Origin: CAZOLI01 sp964580675
GTDB taxonomy: Bacteria > Planctomycetota > MHYJ01 > CAYXQY01
NCBI GenBank assembly: GCA_964580675.1
Contig: CAZOLI010000022.1
Coordinates: forward strand, 1 to 51,099
DNA length: 51,099 nucleotides
Reading direction: 5' to 3'
The translations under genes were made by a program, and so were the position numbers. The notes under the pieces are model-generated. The model searched no databases. It saw only the letters and a list, made by a program, of their open reading frames with translations, and was not told the origin of the DNA. Positions within the stretch are counted from its first letter, which is position 1; every line of letters begins with the position of its first letter. This document shows positions 50,869 through 51,099 of the stretch, in pieces.

Positions 50869-51099
50869 GTTTTCCTTTTGCCGTAATATGTTCTCTCCCC
50901 GAACTGGAGTCAAGGGAATTCAGCTCCCCCTCAAGTTATCTGTTTCAGTTCTTCATTGCCCTATTCTCCCTCTTCGGTCTCGCCCCCTCCTGTTCCACCG
51001 TACATCACGGGGGAGACTGATTTCATCAACAAACCTATTTTAAATATTAATCGGTTTCAAATGTATCTGTTGAAAATAATTATGAACCACCCGGACGCT
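50869..51099. other. Upstream region of the symporter operon
   Basis: 231 bases to the end of the window, with no convincing gene. It holds the promoter at 50885-50913. Another minus-strand TTGAAA (near 51050) with an AT-rich stretch lies further upstream but lacks a good -10. On the plus strand a TTGAAA is seen near 51070, at the window edge. Confidence 0.45.
50885..50913 (-). promoter_or_regulatory. Sigma-70-like promoter for the small peptide and symporter
   Basis: On the minus strand: TTGACT (50913-50908, 5 of 6), 17-base spacer, CATATT (50890-50885, 4 of 6). The start would be near 50878, leaving only ~10 bases before the small-peptide ATG, barely enough for the AAGGA ribosome site. Confidence 0.6.

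Overview
The window is about 51 kb of moderately GC-rich, gene-dense chromosomal DNA from a Gram-negative bacterium. Evidence for an outer membrane is a CMP-KDO synthetase (kdsB) and several lipoprotein signals. Some traits point to the Planctomycetota/PVC side of the tree. These are a PheT that lacks the N-terminal tRNA-binding domain, a short UvrC without the C-terminal helix-hairpin-helix, HEAT-type secreted proteins ending in a W-x-WW motif, a SpoIIE/RsbW/STAS partner-switching set, and a FabI-type enoyl reductase. That assignment is inference; no rRNA or other decisive marker is present. Many products are rich in Asp and Glu, which could reflect life in salt. I see no phage, insertion sequence, CRISPR array or tRNA gene, and most of the window looks like core chromosome.

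Layout. 1-391 is a non-coding cluster of stacked palindromes containing two diverged copies of one repeat. 392-3350 (minus) holds kdsB, rdgB, a Ser/Thr protein kinase and a double-ACT protein. 3797-6126 (plus) holds an aminotransferase, a ComEA-like protein and fabI. 6163-14223 (minus) is a long, tightly packed operon: pgsA, pgpA, a GAF-GGDEF diguanylate cyclase, a membrane SpoIIE-type phosphatase, an RsbW-like kinase, a STAS antagonist, a DUF58 protein and a BatA-like VWA membrane protein. 14566-16456 (plus) is a PA2779/PA2778-like pair: a small membrane protein and a C39-peptidase/TPR lipoprotein that seems to lack a standard start codon. 16528-20276 (minus) holds a small DUF1232-like protein, an HtrA protease, pyruvate kinase and a metallo-beta-lactamase-fold hydrolase. 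20482-23642 (minus) is a GldA/GldF/GldG-like ABC export system. 23984-33197 (plus) runs from two secreted proteins through tmk and holB to rpmI, rplT, pheS and pheT.

33294-36500 (minus) holds a secreted protein of unknown role and a DUF362 protein with a long acidic, repeat-bearing tail. 36826-37788 (plus) is a PAP2 membrane phosphatase. 37842-42459 (minus) holds uvrC, a type II/IV prepilin-like protein, ATP sulfurylase and a coiled-coil lipoprotein. 42607-43983 (plus) is a second, membrane-bound diguanylate cyclase. 43991-50868 (minus) holds etfA/etfB, a membrane protein with a GspG-like C-terminus, NADP-type isocitrate dehydrogenase, and a sodium:solute symporter preceded by a 27-residue membrane peptide gene.

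Several intergenic regions carry good sigma-70-like promoters, typically TTGAAA or TTGACA, 17-18 bp, then TAnnnT. They agree well enough with each other to support a standard housekeeping sigma factor. The most notable observations are: the palindrome cluster; the missing-start lipoprotein peptidase; the symporter with a ~200-residue soluble insertion and its tiny upstream partner; pseudopilin-like C-terminal modules on proteins without a prepilin N-terminus; the partner-switching/c-di-GMP/phospholipid/VWA operon; and the repeated helical tag on the DUF362 protein.
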